A stretch of DNA of 64,000 nucleotides, taken from contig DASZTW010000007.1 of the NCBI GenBank assembly GCA_035547835.1, positions 310,770-374,769 on the forward strand, given 5' to 3'. Positions 32,647-41,097 of the stretch are shown here, one piece after another; position 1 is the first letter of the stretch, and each line of letters begins with the position of its first letter. The notes under the pieces were generated by a model. That model saw only the letters and a program-made list of their open reading frames with translations, ran no database searches and was not told the DNA's origin. This DNA is from Acidimicrobiales bacterium. Lineage in GTDB: Bacteria > Actinomycetota > Acidimicrobiia > Acidimicrobiales > Iamiaceae. Position numbers and translations under genes: made by a program.

Positions 32647-33275
32647 GGCAGCAACCGCACGACCGCGTCGACGACGCCGCCGACGTCGAGGTCGGTGGTG
32701 TCGATGACGACCGCGTCGGGGGCGACGGAGGTCGGTGAGTCGGTGCGGCCTTCGTCGAGCGCGTCGCGGCGAGCGAGATCTGCGGCCACCGTCTCGTACT
32801 CCAAGTCGCGGACCTCACCGGCACGCCGCGCCGCGCGGACGCCAGCGTCGGCCGTGAGAAACACCTTCAGATCGGCGTCGGGGAACACGACCGACCCGAT
32901 GTCGCGACCCTCGGCCACGCCGCCCCCCTTGCTTGCCATCCACTCACGCTGGCGCCGACGCATCTCTTTGCGCACTCGCGGGTTGGAGGCCACCGCGCTC
33001 ACGGCGCGGGTCACTTCGGGTCCCCGGATCGCAGTGGTTGCGTCGACGCCTTCGACGGTGACGCGATCGGGGCCCACGTCGAACTCGACCTGCTCGGCCA
33101 CGGCGGCGACATCGTCGGCGTCGGCAGGGTCCATGCCTCTCCGCAGGACCGCGAACGTGACCGATCGGTACATGGCGCCGGTGTCCAGGTACGCGAGGTC
33201 GAGCCGAGCGGCGACCGCCTTGGCCACGGTCGACTTCCCCGACCCGGCGGGGCCGTCGATGCAGATGACGGTCAT
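32643..33275 (-). CDS. cmk: Cytidylate kinase
   Basis: The 210-residue CMP/dCMP kinase has the P-loop GPAGSGKSTV (8-17), LDTGAMYRSVTFA (substrate site) and AEGRDIGSVVFPDA. Its length is that of typical bacterial Cmk. ATG overlaps the aroA stop (ATGA). It sits between aroA and plsC in an aroH-tyrA-aroA-cmk-plsC run, and between scpAB-rluB and der in the wider order, as in M. tuberculosis. Confidence 0.97.
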   Translation of the reverse strand: MTVICIDGPAGSGKSTVAKAVAARLDLAYLDTGAMYRSVTFAVLRRGMDPADADDVAAVAEQVEFDVGPDRVTVEGVDATTAIRGPEVTRAVSAVASNPRVRKEMRRRQREWMASKGGGVAEGRDIGSVVFPDADLKVFLTADAGVRAARRAGEVRDLEYETVAADLARRDALDEGRTDSPTSVAPDAVVIDTTDLDVGGVVDAVVRLLP

Positions 33276-34606
33276 CGGGCCGTGAGCCTACCTGGCGGCC
33301 GTAGCGACTCGAGGACCGCGAAGTACTCGGGGAACGTCTTGGCCACACACCCCGGATCCGCGATCTCGATCCCCGGGCTGACCAGGCCCAGCAACGCGAA
33401 GGACATCGCCATGCGGTGATCGTCGTACGTACGCACCACCCCAGGTCGCGGCGTGCCCGGCTCGACCGTGAATCCGTCGTCGTGCTCGTGCGCGGTGATA
33501 CCAAGGCGCCCCAGCTCCGCCACGACCGCGCCGATCCGGTCCGTCTCCTTGCGACGGATGAATCCAATGCCGTCCATCCGGGTGGGACCGGTGGCGTGCA
33601 CCGCGACGACGGCCAGTGTCTGCGCGGTGTCCGACATGGAACCGATGTCGACTTCGATGCCGGCCAGATCGCCACCGAGCGAGACCGCAGTGGATCCACC
33701 CTCGCGTTCCACCGTGGCGCCCATGGCGCCGAGCACGTCGGCAAAGCCGACGTCGCCCTGCAGCGACGACGATCCGAGCCCCTCGACCACGACTCGCCCG
33801 CGCGTGAGCGCGGCCGCCGACCACAAGTACGAGGCCGCGGTGGCGTCGGGCTCGATGTCGTACTTGCCGGTGGACGAGCCCGCGTAGCCGCCCGGCGCCA
33901 CCACGTAGCGAGCGCCCGGTTCCTCGTTCACCTCGGCGCCGAACGCTCGCATCACGGCCAGCGTGAGCTCGACGTACGGCCTGGACACCAGCGGCGTGGT
34001 GAGCTCGATCACCAGACCACCGGGTAGGCACGGTCCCACCAGCAGCGCACCTGATAGCGACTGGCTCGTGGCGTCACCGGCCATGCGGAGGCGGGCGGGA
34101 CCCCGAGGCTCCCGCGGAGGTGTGATCGCGGCAGGCAGGGGGTCGGCGCCGACCGGAGCGACCGACGCGCCGAGCTGGGTCAGCGCGTCGAACGTCGCAT
34201 CGAGCGGCCGGGCTCGCATCGCGGGCGAGGCATCGAGGTGGTACGTGCCGCGACCCAGCGCCAATGCCGAGGCGACGAACCGGGTCGTCGTGCCGGACAA
34301 CCGTCCGTCGAGCGCACGAGGCCCTGGGGCCAGCTCGCCGCCGCCGCCGTGCACGACCACCTGGTCGTCGCCGGGCGCGCCCTCGATGTCGATCCCGAGC
34401 GTGCGGAGCGCCGCCACCATGGCCTCGGTGTCGTCCGACCACAACACACCGCTCAGCTCCGTGGTGCCCCGGGCGAATGCGGCGCACAGCAGCGCCCGGT
34501 TGGTGATCGACTTCGAACCAGGCGGACGGACCACGGCGTCGATCGGGCCGGCGAACGGCTGGATCTCGTAGGGGTCCGGCAGCGTGGTGGGGTCGGCGAG
34601 ATCCAT
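33272..34606 (-). CDS. aroA: 3-phosphoshikimate 1-carboxyvinyltransferase (EPSP synthase)
   Basis: The 444-residue shikimate-pathway enzyme joins shikimate 3-phosphate and PEP. PPGSKSITNRALL near residue 28 is the PEP/shikimate site, and RRKETDRIGAV near 357 and the YDDHRMAMS motif are conserved. Length is normal with a short N-terminal extension. The tyrA stop is 6 bp upstream, so the genes for aromatic synthesis are cotranscribed. Confidence 0.97.
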   Translation of the reverse strand: MDLADPTTLPDPYEIQPFAGPIDAVVRPPGSKSITNRALLCAAFARGTTELSGVLWSDDTEAMVAALRTLGIDIEGAPGDDQVVVHGGGGELAPGPRALDGRLSGTTTRFVASALALGRGTYHLDASPAMRARPLDATFDALTQLGASVAPVGADPLPAAITPPREPRGPARLRMAGDATSQSLSGALLVGPCLPGGLVIELTTPLVSRPYVELTLAVMRAFGAEVNEEPGARYVVAPGGYAGSSTGKYDIEPDATAASYLWSAAALTRGRVVVEGLGSSSLQGDVGFADVLGAMGATVEREGGSTAVSLGGDLAGIEVDIGSMSDTAQTLAVVAVHATGPTRMDGIGFIRRKETDRIGAVVAELGRLGITAHEHDDGFTVEPGTPRPGVVRTYDDHRMAMSFALLGLVSPGIEIADPGCVAKTFPEYFAVLESLRPPGRLTAR

Positions 34607-34612
34607 CGGCGG

Positions 34613-35686
34613 CTACTCCAAGGAACGGAGTGCCGGACGGTACCCGAGCTCGACGAGGCCCTCGCGGAAAGCTTCCGCTTTCGACGAGTCCACGAGCACC
34701 ACGACCACACCTGCGTCGCCTTCGCTCGAATGGGCGAGGTCGACGTCGGCGATGTTGACCCCCAGCTCGGTGGCAAGCGTGGTCACCTCGGCGATGACCC
34801 CGACGCGGTCGGCCACCGGCACCCGCAGCTCGGCCACCTCGGAGAGATCGCTCACCCGCGACGGCAGGTTGCGCCGTGCCGCCTGGGCTTCCGTCAGCGC
34901 GTGGAGGAGGCCGTCGCGGTCGGACCTCGCCACCGTGTCGCGCAGCTCACCCAGCGAGGCGATGAGGCTGTCGATCACGGTGCAGATCGCGTCGCGGTTC
35001 TCCGCGCAGATGTCCGGCCAGATCGACGGGCTACCGGCGGCGATCCGGGTCATGTCGCGGAACCCACCCGCCGCGAGCCGCAAGAGGGGTTGGTGCTCCT
35101 CCGCCCGGGCAGCGGCGAGGCGCATCATCGCGGTTGCCGTCAGGTGCGGCACGTGCGACACCACCGCGACCAGGTCGTCGTGGCGTTCGGGCGCCAGCGC
35201 GATCACCTCGGCGCCGAGATCGCTCACCACCGAGCGCACCAAGGCGTAGCACTCCGGGTCGGTGTGCGCGACCGGGGTCAGGACCCACACGGCACCTTGG
35301 AACAGGTCGGGATCGGCACCGTCGACACCGAGCTGCTCCGACCCGGCCATTGGGTGGCCGCCGATGAACCGTCCCCCGCCGACGGCGCCGACGATCCCCG
35401 CTTTCACCCCGCCGACGTCGGTGACCGCGCCCTGCGTCGTGTCGAGGCTGGCCTTCGCCAGGGCCGGGATGGCCCCGACCGGGGCCGCGACGAACGTGAT
35501 GGTCGCGTCGGGATCGCTCCCGATCGAGTCGAGCGCACCCAGTTCCAGTGCCCGGCCGGCGACCGCTGGATCCAGGTCGGTGCCGGACACGTGCCAACCC
35601 CGGGCACGCAGCGCCAGACCGATCGAGCCGCCGATCAGACCACAGCCGACGATGTTGGCGTGGCGCCGGGACAAGTCGAGATTCAC
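34613..35686 (-). CDS. tyrA: Prephenate dehydrogenase with ACT domain
   Basis: A 357-residue enzyme of tyrosine synthesis. ANIVGCGLIGGSIGLAL (10-26) is the NAD(P)-binding Rossmann motif; GGHPMAGSEQLGVDGADPDLF (shown here as GGHPMAGSEQLG) holds the catalytic His region. The last ~75 residues (LRVPVADRVGVIAEVTTLA) form an ACT domain, probably for feedback by tyrosine. GTG 35686 starts 12 bp after the aroH stop. Confidence 0.94.
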   Translation of the reverse strand: MNLDLSRRHANIVGCGLIGGSIGLALRARGWHVSGTDLDPAVAGRALELGALDSIGSDPDATITFVAAPVGAIPALAKASLDTTQGAVTDVGGVKAGIVGAVGGGRFIGGHPMAGSEQLGVDGADPDLFQGAVWVLTPVAHTDPECYALVRSVVSDLGAEVIALAPERHDDLVAVVSHVPHLTATAMMRLAAARAEEHQPLLRLAAGGFRDMTRIAAGSPSIWPDICAENRDAICTVIDSLIASLGELRDTVARSDRDGLLHALTEAQAARRNLPSRVSDLSEVAELRVPVADRVGVIAEVTTLATELGVNIADVDLAHSSEGDAGVVVVLVDSSKAEAFREGLVELGYRPALRSLE

Positions 35687-35698
35687 GATCGTGGCTCG

Positions 35699-36067
35699 TC
35701 AGGCTGGGAGATCGTCGCGCAGGTCACGGGCACCTTCGAGGTACACGTGGTGCAGCTCGCTGCGGGTCCGCTCCGTCTCGAGGTGGGCCATCACCCGGAT
35801 GCAGCGCGCCTTGCCGCCCTCGATGTCGAGCTCGCGGGCGCAGATCAACGGCACGTCGCCGAGCCCGATCGAGCGGGCCGCCGTGGCCGGGAACGTCGAG
35901 TGCAGGTCATCAGTGGCAGTGAACAAGATGCTGACCAGGTCGTCGTGGTCGACGCCGTTGCGGTCGAACATCTCGCGCAGCAGTGCCACGACCCGCTTCT
36001 CGATCTCCTCAGGCGTGTCGTGATCGACGGTGGTGGCCCCACGGAGCGCTCGGACGGACTTCGGCAT
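35699..36067 (-). CDS. aroH: Chorismate mutase, AroH type
   Basis: The 122-residue protein matches the AroH trimer fold: VRALRGATTVD with the first catalytic Arg, PLICARELDIEG with the catalytic Glu, and RCIRVMAHLE with the second Arg. It converts chorismate to prephenate, the substrate of the next gene's product. ATG 36067 follows TAGGGT by 7 nt; the TAG of that box is the stop codon of rluB. It leads the aroH-tyrA-aroA-cmk-plsC run. Confidence 0.95.
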   Translation of the reverse strand: MPKSVRALRGATTVDHDTPEEIEKRVVALLREMFDRNGVDHDDLVSILFTATDDLHSTFPATAARSIGLGDVPLICARELDIEGGKARCIRVMAHLETERTRSELHHVYLEGARDLRDDLPA

Positions 36068-36074
36068 CCGTGGA

Positions 36075-36080
36075 ACCCTA
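36075..36080 (-). promoter_or_regulatory. -10 box TAGGGT of aroH, containing the rluB stop codon
   Basis: TAGGGT ends 7 nt before ATG 36067. The TAG at 36078-36080 is the rluB stop codon. Confidence 0.5.
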
Positions 36081-36887
36081 CCGGTCCTCCTCGCCGCCCC
36101 GATCCGGGTTCTCAGGGCCTGACCACTCCTGGCCCGACCAAATCCGCCCCGGTCGCGTGGGCAACCCGGCCGTGGCACGCTCGAGCGAACGCCGCTCCTC
36201 GTCGGTGAGGAGCCGCCACTCCCCTGGCGCGAGCCGCGGGTCGGTGACCGAGCCGATGCGCGTGCGCACCAACCGCACCACGGGGTACCCGATGGCCTCG
36301 CACATGCGCCGGACCTGACGGTTGCGGCCTTCGTGGATGACCAAGCGCACCATGCCGGGGCCCGGGTGGCCGACTTTCGCAGGTGCGGTGCGCCCGTCAT
36401 CGAGATCGACCCCTTCGCGCAGCCGACGCAAGGCGGACGGGCTCGGGTCGCCGTCGACGTGCGCGAGGTACTCCTTTTCGACGCCGAAGCTCGGGTGGGT
36501 GAGCCGGTGGGCGAGCTCACCGTCATTGGTGAGCAACAACAGGCCTTCGGTGTCGAAGTCGAGACGACCGACCGGGAAGACGCGCGGCTCGGAGGGAACG
36601 AGGTCGACCACTTTGGGGCGACCTTGCGGATCGTCGGCGGTCGTGACCACGCCGACGGGTTTGTTGAGCAGGTAGTAGACGTCGTCGGACCGCACGGACA
36701 CGGGCGCCCCGTCGACCTCGATCCGGTCACGCTCGACATCGACCCGCCGACCGAGCTCGGCCAGCTCGCCATTGACCTTCACGCGGCCGTCGATGATCAG
36801 CTCCTCGCAGGCCCGGCGGCTGCCGAGGCCGGCGCGGGCGAGCACCTTCTGGAGGCGCTCCGCGCCACCGCCCTCGGCCCGGATCAC
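36078..36887 (-). CDS. rluB: RsuA/RluB-family 23S rRNA pseudouridine synthase
   Basis: The 269-residue protein has an N-terminal S4 RNA-binding domain (RLQKVLARAGLGSRRACEELI, shown as RLQKVLARAGLGSRRAC) and a catalytic core with VGRLDFDTEGLLLLTNDG, where the Asp in RLD is the catalytic residue. GRNRQVRRMCEAIGYPV is conserved. It pseudouridylates 23S rRNA near position 2605 by analogy. GTG 36887 overlaps the scpB stop (GTGA). The scpA-scpB-rluB order is widely conserved. Confidence 0.94.
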   Translation of the reverse strand: MIRAEGGGAERLQKVLARAGLGSRRACEELIIDGRVKVNGELAELGRRVDVERDRIEVDGAPVSVRSDDVYYLLNKPVGVVTTADDPQGRPKVVDLVPSEPRVFPVGRLDFDTEGLLLLTNDGELAHRLTHPSFGVEKEYLAHVDGDPSPSALRRLREGVDLDDGRTAPAKVGHPGPGMVRLVIHEGRNRQVRRMCEAIGYPVVRLVRTRIGSVTDPRLAPGEWRLLTDEERRSLERATAGLPTRPGRIWSGQEWSGPENPDRGGEEDR

Positions 36888-37543
36888 CGCTCCGGCTCGC
36901 CGCCGGGCGAATCGCCGCCGTCGTCCGAGTCGTCCGAGAGCCGCTCACCCGGAGGCTCGGCGCGCAAGCCGTGCTCGAGCGCCTCGACGACGTCGGCGTC
37001 GGGGATGAACCCGGCCAGGGGCGGAAGGTCCGACACGTCGTCGATGCCGAGCCGCTCGAGGAAGGCGCTCGTGGTGCCGTACAAGACGGCCTGGCCCGGA
37101 CCCGGATCGCGGGCCACTTCCTCGATGTAGCCACGCTGTTGGAGCGTGCGCATCACCCCGTCGACGTTGACGCCGCGGATCGCGGACACCTGCGCCCGAG
37201 AGAGCGGCTGCTTGTAGGCCACGATGGCCAGTGTCTCGAGCGCGGCGGCGGACATGCGAGAACCCTGACCCTCGAGCACATAGCGCTCGACGTACGGTGC
37301 CAGGTCGGGATGGGTCTGGAAGCGGTAGCCGCCGGCCACCCGCACGAGCTGGAAACCGTGCCCACGCGCTTCGTAGCGCTCGGCCAGCGCCGCGCACAGC
37401 TCCTCGATGCGGTTGGTCGGAAGTTCGATCAGCTGGCCGAGCAGCTGCGGCTCGACCGGTTGCTCGGCCACCATCACGAGCGCCTCGATCGCCCGTAGCG
37501 CCTCGGTCTCGTGCTCGGGCAGGTCGCCCAAGTCGATGGTCAT
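36884..37543 (-). CDS. scpB: Segregation and condensation protein B
   Basis: The 219-residue protein is the winged-helix subunit that binds ScpA in the SMC condensin complex. EALVMVAEQPVEPQLLGQLI and SAAALETLAIVAYKQPLSRAQVSAIRG (here given as ALETLAIVAYKQPLSRAQV) are family signatures. The acidic Gly/Asp/Ser tail is disordered. ATG 37543 is 4 bp after the scpA stop. Confidence 0.96.
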   Translation of the reverse strand: MTIDLGDLPEHETEALRAIEALVMVAEQPVEPQLLGQLIELPTNRIEELCAALAERYEARGHGFQLVRVAGGYRFQTHPDLAPYVERYVLEGQGSRMSAAALETLAIVAYKQPLSRAQVSAIRGVNVDGVMRTLQQRGYIEEVARDPGPGQAVLYGTTSAFLERLGIDDVSDLPPLAGFIPDADVVEALEHGLRAEPPGERLSDDSDDGGDSPGGEPER

Positions 37544-37547
37544 GCCC

Positions 37548-38333
37548 TCAGCCGTCGTACGCGTCGACCGTGGCGAGATCGAGCACCGAGGCGTCGTCGT
37601 CGGCCACGCCGATCCATTGGATCGACAGCTCGCCACAGGTCGACGACTGGTGCAGGTCGACCAGGCCCCGCTTGTACAGCTCGAGGACGGCCAGGAAGCG
37701 CACCACGACTTCGAGCCGCTCGGCGAACGACGAGGTGAGCGAGCGGAAGGTGATCTGGCCCACGCGAGGCAGCTCGTCGGCCAGCTCGATGACCGCGTCG
37801 GTCACGCTCGCCCGGATCGGGGCGACGTGGTCGAGGTCGATGCGTGGTTGCAGCTTCGGTGCCGATGCCCGCAGGTAGGCCGCGCGGAGATCCTCGGGCC
37901 CGACGCCGGCAAGCAGGTCCGGGGTGAGGTCCAAGAAGCGCTCGTCGAGCCCGACCATGCGCGGCACGGACCGCCCGGCAACTTCGGCCAGCTTGGCGAG
38001 CACGACCGCCGCGTCCTTGAAGGTCTTGCACTCCACGAGACGGGCGAGCAGCAAGTCGCGCTCCTCCCACAGCGACAGCTCGTCATCGAGGTCGAGGTCG
38101 CCGGCGCCGGGCAAGAGGCGCTTGCTCTTCAGCTCGACGAGCGTGGCCGCGATGAGCAGGAACTCGGTGGCGATCTCGAGGTCGAGGGCTTCCATCTGGT
38201 CGAGCGCCGCCAGGTACTCATCGACGATGCGCACCAGCGACACTTCGTACAGATCGACCTGCTCGCGCAAGATCAGGTGCAACAGCAGGTCGAACGGTCC
38301 GGCGAAGACCGCGGTCTGGACCTCGTACGCCAT
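37548..38333 (-). CDS. scpA: Segregation and condensation protein A
   Basis: The 261-residue kleisin closes the SMC ring. The family start VFAGPFDLLLHLILREQVDLYEVSL (shown here as GPFDLLLHLILREQVDLYE) and EFLLIAATLVELKSKRLLP are intact, and the C-terminal winged helix is at about 190-250. ATG 38333 is chosen over 38378 because TAGCAT lies 7 nt upstream of it. Confidence 0.96.
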   Translation of the reverse strand: MAYEVQTAVFAGPFDLLLHLILREQVDLYEVSLVRIVDEYLAALDQMEALDLEIATEFLLIAATLVELKSKRLLPGAGDLDLDDELSLWEERDLLLARLVECKTFKDAAVVLAKLAEVAGRSVPRMVGLDERFLDLTPDLLAGVGPEDLRAAYLRASAPKLQPRIDLDHVAPIRASVTDAVIELADELPRVGQITFRSLTSSFAERLEVVVRFLAVLELYKRGLVDLHQSSTCGELSIQWIGVADDDASVLDLATVDAYDG

Positions 38334-38340
38334 GGACCAC

Positions 38341-38346
38341 ATGCTA
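38341..38346 (-). promoter_or_regulatory. -10 box TAGCAT of scpA-scpB-rluB (leaderless)
   Basis: TAGCAT ends 7 nt before ATG 38333 on the minus strand. Confidence 0.45.
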
Positions 38347-38374
38347 GTTGCACGGTTGTAGTTCGCGAAAGCAG

Positions 38375-39730
38375 TCATGCCAGAGGCCCGCCTTCGCCCT
38401 CCGGCGGGTGCCCGGCGCTGCGAGCTGCGTCATCGCCCTCGCCCGTGGCGTCGCCGAGGATCAGCCGCGAAGCGGGATTCCACCACACGTAGTTCCACGC
38501 CCAGTTGACCAGCACGGACACCCGATTGCGCAGTCCCGTGAGGAACACCAGGTGCAGGCCGAGCCAAGCCAACCATGCGATCCCACCCGACAGACGCAGG
38601 CCCGAGGGCAGCTCGACCACCGCGGCCCGGCGGCCGATCGTCGCCATGATCCCCTTGTCGTGGTAGCGGAACGGCCCCGGGCGCGGGCGACCAGCAGCTT
38701 CGTTCAGGATCGACGCAGCCACGTACCTGCCACCTTGCAACGCGACTTGGGCCAACCCCGGCAGGTGGCCGACACCGGCGCCGGCCGGGCCTGCGGCGAT
38801 CTCGGCCACGTCGCCGATCGCCCACACGTGATCGTGGTCCGGCACGCGCAGCCGCTCGTCGACCACCACCCGGCCGCCCCTGCCGCTGGCGAGCCCGAGC
38901 AGCGCGGCGACCGGGGCCGCCCGCACGCCCGCCGCCCAGATCACCGTGTCGGCTGCCAGATCTTCACCCGAGTCGAGCGCCAGGCCATCGGCGCGGATCG
39001 CCTTCACCCCGACACCGAGCCGGACTTCGACGCCTTTGGCGAGCAGCCGGTCCCGCGCATGGCGTCGCGACGGCTCGCCGAACGCGGCAAGCAGGTCGGC
39101 AGCTTCCACCAACACCACCCGGGCCTTCGCCAAGTCCAGTGACGGGTAGTCGGTCGGGAACACCCGCTCGAAGAGCTCCGCCAGGGCGCCGGCCACCTCG
39201 ACGCCCGTCGGTCCCCCACCGACCACCGCAACGGTCAAGGTGCCCGCACCCAGGCGATCGGGCGACGCCGCGGCACGCTCGAACTGGCGCAGCACGCGGT
39301 TGCGGAGGCCCACGGCCCCGCCGAGCGAGTACAGCGGGAGCGCGTGTTCGGCGGCGCCTTCGACGCCGAAGAACTCGGCTGCACCGCCTGCCGCGACGAC
39401 GAGGTGGTCAAACGGCAGCGATGCCTCGACCGCTCCGCTCGCGGCGCCGAGGTCGCGCACCGACAAGGAACGCGCCGACCAGTCCACGCCGATGACGTCG
39501 GCCCACCGGAACCGCACGCGCGGGCGGCGACGGAGGGCGCTGCGCACCGGGTACGCGACGTCCGCAGCGTTCAGCCCGCCGGTCGCGACCTGGTACAGCA
39601 ACGGCTGGAACGTCGAGTAGTTGTTCCGGTCGACCACGGTCACGTCGAACGACGCTCCGGCCAGGCGGTCCGCGCAGGCCAAGCCGCCGAAGCCGGCGCC
39701 GATGATCACGACCTGGGGCCGACCGGTCAT
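38375..39730 (-). CDS. Type II NADH dehydrogenase-like FAD oxidoreductase
   Basis: The 451-residue flavoprotein has an N-terminal FAD site VVIIGAGFGGLACADRL (7-23), the NAD site VAVVGGGPTGVEVAGALAEL (near 168-187) and a third motif HVWAIGDVAE. LYQVATGGL is the conserved quinone-side segment. The C-terminal hydrophobic helix (GIAWLAWLGLHLVFLTGL) anchors it to the membrane. It would pass electrons from NADH to menaquinone without pumping protons. ATG 39730 has TAGCCT 6 nt upstream. It diverges from trpS across 106 bp. Confidence 0.9.
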   Translation of the reverse strand: MTGRPQVVIIGAGFGGLACADRLAGASFDVTVVDRNNYSTFQPLLYQVATGGLNAADVAYPVRSALRRRPRVRFRWADVIGVDWSARSLSVRDLGAASGAVEASLPFDHLVVAAGGAAEFFGVEGAAEHALPLYSLGGAVGLRNRVLRQFERAAASPDRLGAGTLTVAVVGGGPTGVEVAGALAELFERVFPTDYPSLDLAKARVVLVEAADLLAAFGEPSRRHARDRLLAKGVEVRLGVGVKAIRADGLALDSGEDLAADTVIWAAGVRAAPVAALLGLASGRGGRVVVDERLRVPDHDHVWAIGDVAEIAAGPAGAGVGHLPGLAQVALQGGRYVAASILNEAAGRPRPGPFRYHDKGIMATIGRRAAVVELPSGLRLSGGIAWLAWLGLHLVFLTGLRNRVSVLVNWAWNYVWWNPASRLILGDATGEGDDAARSAGHPPEGEGGPLA

Positions 39731-39736
39731 GCCGTC

Positions 39737-39742
39737 AGGCTA
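39737..39742 (-). promoter_or_regulatory. -10 box TAGCCT of the NADH dehydrogenase gene (leaderless)
   Basis: TAGCCT ends 6 nt before ATG 39730 on the minus strand. Confidence 0.45.
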
Positions 39743-39822
39743 CGCGCCGACCGCTGCTTGCCCGTGTGGCCCCCGCCACCCGCGCCGCGCAGAACCCGTT
39801 CGGGCACCGCCGGCACGCCGCG

Positions 39823-39828
39823 TACGAT
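39823..39828 (+). promoter_or_regulatory. -10 box TACGAT of trpS (leaderless)
   Basis: TACGAT ends 8 nt before ATG 39837, the same hexamer and spacing as at gcvT. Confidence 0.5.
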
Positions 39829-39836
39829 CGCCGGAC

Positions 39837-40817
39837 ATGACACGGGTGTTCTCGGGCATGCAGCCCACCGGCGACGCGACTCTCGGCAGCCTGCTCGGGG
39901 CGTTGCGCCACTGGGTGGCCGACCAGAGCCGCGACGCGGTGTACTGCGTGGTCGACCTCCACGCCCTGACCCGCCCCATCGACCCGGCGGAGCTGCGACG
40001 GCGCACGCTCGAGCTCGCCACGCTGATGCTGGCCGTCGGCATCGACCCCGAAGTGGCCACGTTGTTCGTGCAGAGCCATGTCGCCGAGCACACCTCCCTG
40101 GCCTGGCTGATGCAGTGCACGGCGTCGATCGGCGAGCTGCGCCGGATGACCCAGTTCAAGGACAAGTCGGCGTCGGCCACCTTCGTCTCGAGTGGCCTGC
40201 TCACGTACCCCACGCTGATGGCGGCCGACATCTTGTTGTACGACACCGAGGAAGTGCCGGTCGGCGACGACCAACGTCAGCACGTCGAGCTCACCCGCGA
40301 TCTCGCCGAGCGGTTCAACAGCCGTTACGGCCCGGTGTTCACGGTCCCGAAGGCCGTCATCCGCACCGCAGGCGCACGCGTAATGGACCTGAGCGACCCG
40401 AGCCGCAAGATGTCGAAGTCCGAAGACAGCCCTGCGGGCACGATCCAAGTGCTCGAGGACCCCGCCTCGATCACCAAGAAGATCCGCCGCGCGGTCACCG
40501 ACACGGACACCGAGGTGCGCTACGACCCGGCGGCAAAGCCTGGCGTGTCGAACTTGTTGTCGATCCTCGCCGCGGTTCGCGGCGGCAAGCCCGACGAGTT
40601 GGCTGCGGGCTACGAGCAGTACGGGCCTTTGAAGACCGACGTCGCGGAAGCGGTGGTCGAGTACCTCCGACCGATCCAGGCGCGCTACGCCGAGCTGGCC
40701 GCCGATCCCGCGGTGGTGGCCAAGATCCTGGTCGATGGGGCGGACCGCGCACGGGAGACGGCGGCGGTCACGTTGGAGCGAGCAGTCACCGCCGTCGGCC
40801 TGCTGCCTCCCGCGTGA
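39837..40817 (+). CDS. trpS: Tryptophanyl-tRNA synthetase
   Basis: The 326-residue class I synthetase has FSGMQPTGDATLGSLLGAL at the N-terminus, where ATLGS stands for the HIGH-type motif (LHLGN in most relatives), and KMSKSEDSP as the second signature. YPTLMAADILLYD and VPVGDDQRQHVELTRDLA are the conserved tryptophan-site and helix segments. Length is normal. ATG 39837 is favoured by the promoter 8 nt upstream. A 75-residue membrane protein gene follows 7 bp after the stop. Confidence 0.96.
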   Translation: MTRVFSGMQPTGDATLGSLLGALRHWVADQSRDAVYCVVDLHALTRPIDPAELRRRTLELATLMLAVGIDPEVATLFVQSHVAEHTSLAWLMQCTASIGELRRMTQFKDKSASATFVSSGLLTYPTLMAADILLYDTEEVPVGDDQRQHVELTRDLAERFNSRYGPVFTVPKAVIRTAGARVMDLSDPSRKMSKSEDSPAGTIQVLEDPASITKKIRRAVTDTDTEVRYDPAAKPGVSNLLSILAAVRGGKPDELAAGYEQYGPLKTDVAEAVVEYLRPIQARYAELAADPAVVAKILVDGADRARETAAVTLERAVTAVGLLPPA

Positions 40818-40824
40818 CCTCGCC

Positions 40825-41052
40825 GTGAGGGACACCCTCGCCCTGGCGCTCGGCTACGTGGTGGCGGTCGTCATCATCATGCAGTGGCCGCTGGTCGTCC
40901 GCCAGCGACGCCGTGCGCTGATGGTGCTGCACACGCTCGCCATGATCGCCGTGATCGCGGCGTGGCTGCACAAGGGCTACCCGCTGCCGGCCGCGGTCAG
41001 CGGGCTGTGGGTCGTCGTATCCCTCGCCTGGTACGCCCGCGGACACCGCTGA
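40825..41052 (+). CDS. Small hydrophobic protein, function unknown
   Basis: The 75-residue product has three hydrophobic segments (about 4-22, 32-47, 54-70) and a few basic residues between them. GTG 40825 lies 7 bp after the trpS stop, so it would be cotranscribed. No ribosome binding site or family motif is seen; codon choice and hydrophobicity make it plausible as a gene. Confidence 0.5.
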   Translation: MRDTLALALGYVVAVVIIMQWPLVVRQRRRALMVLHTLAMIAVIAAWLHKGYPLPAAVSGLWVVVSLAWYARGHR

Positions 41053-41097
41053 GCACCGGCTGGCGGCGACCGCGCGACCGCATTGCCATCGCCCTCG

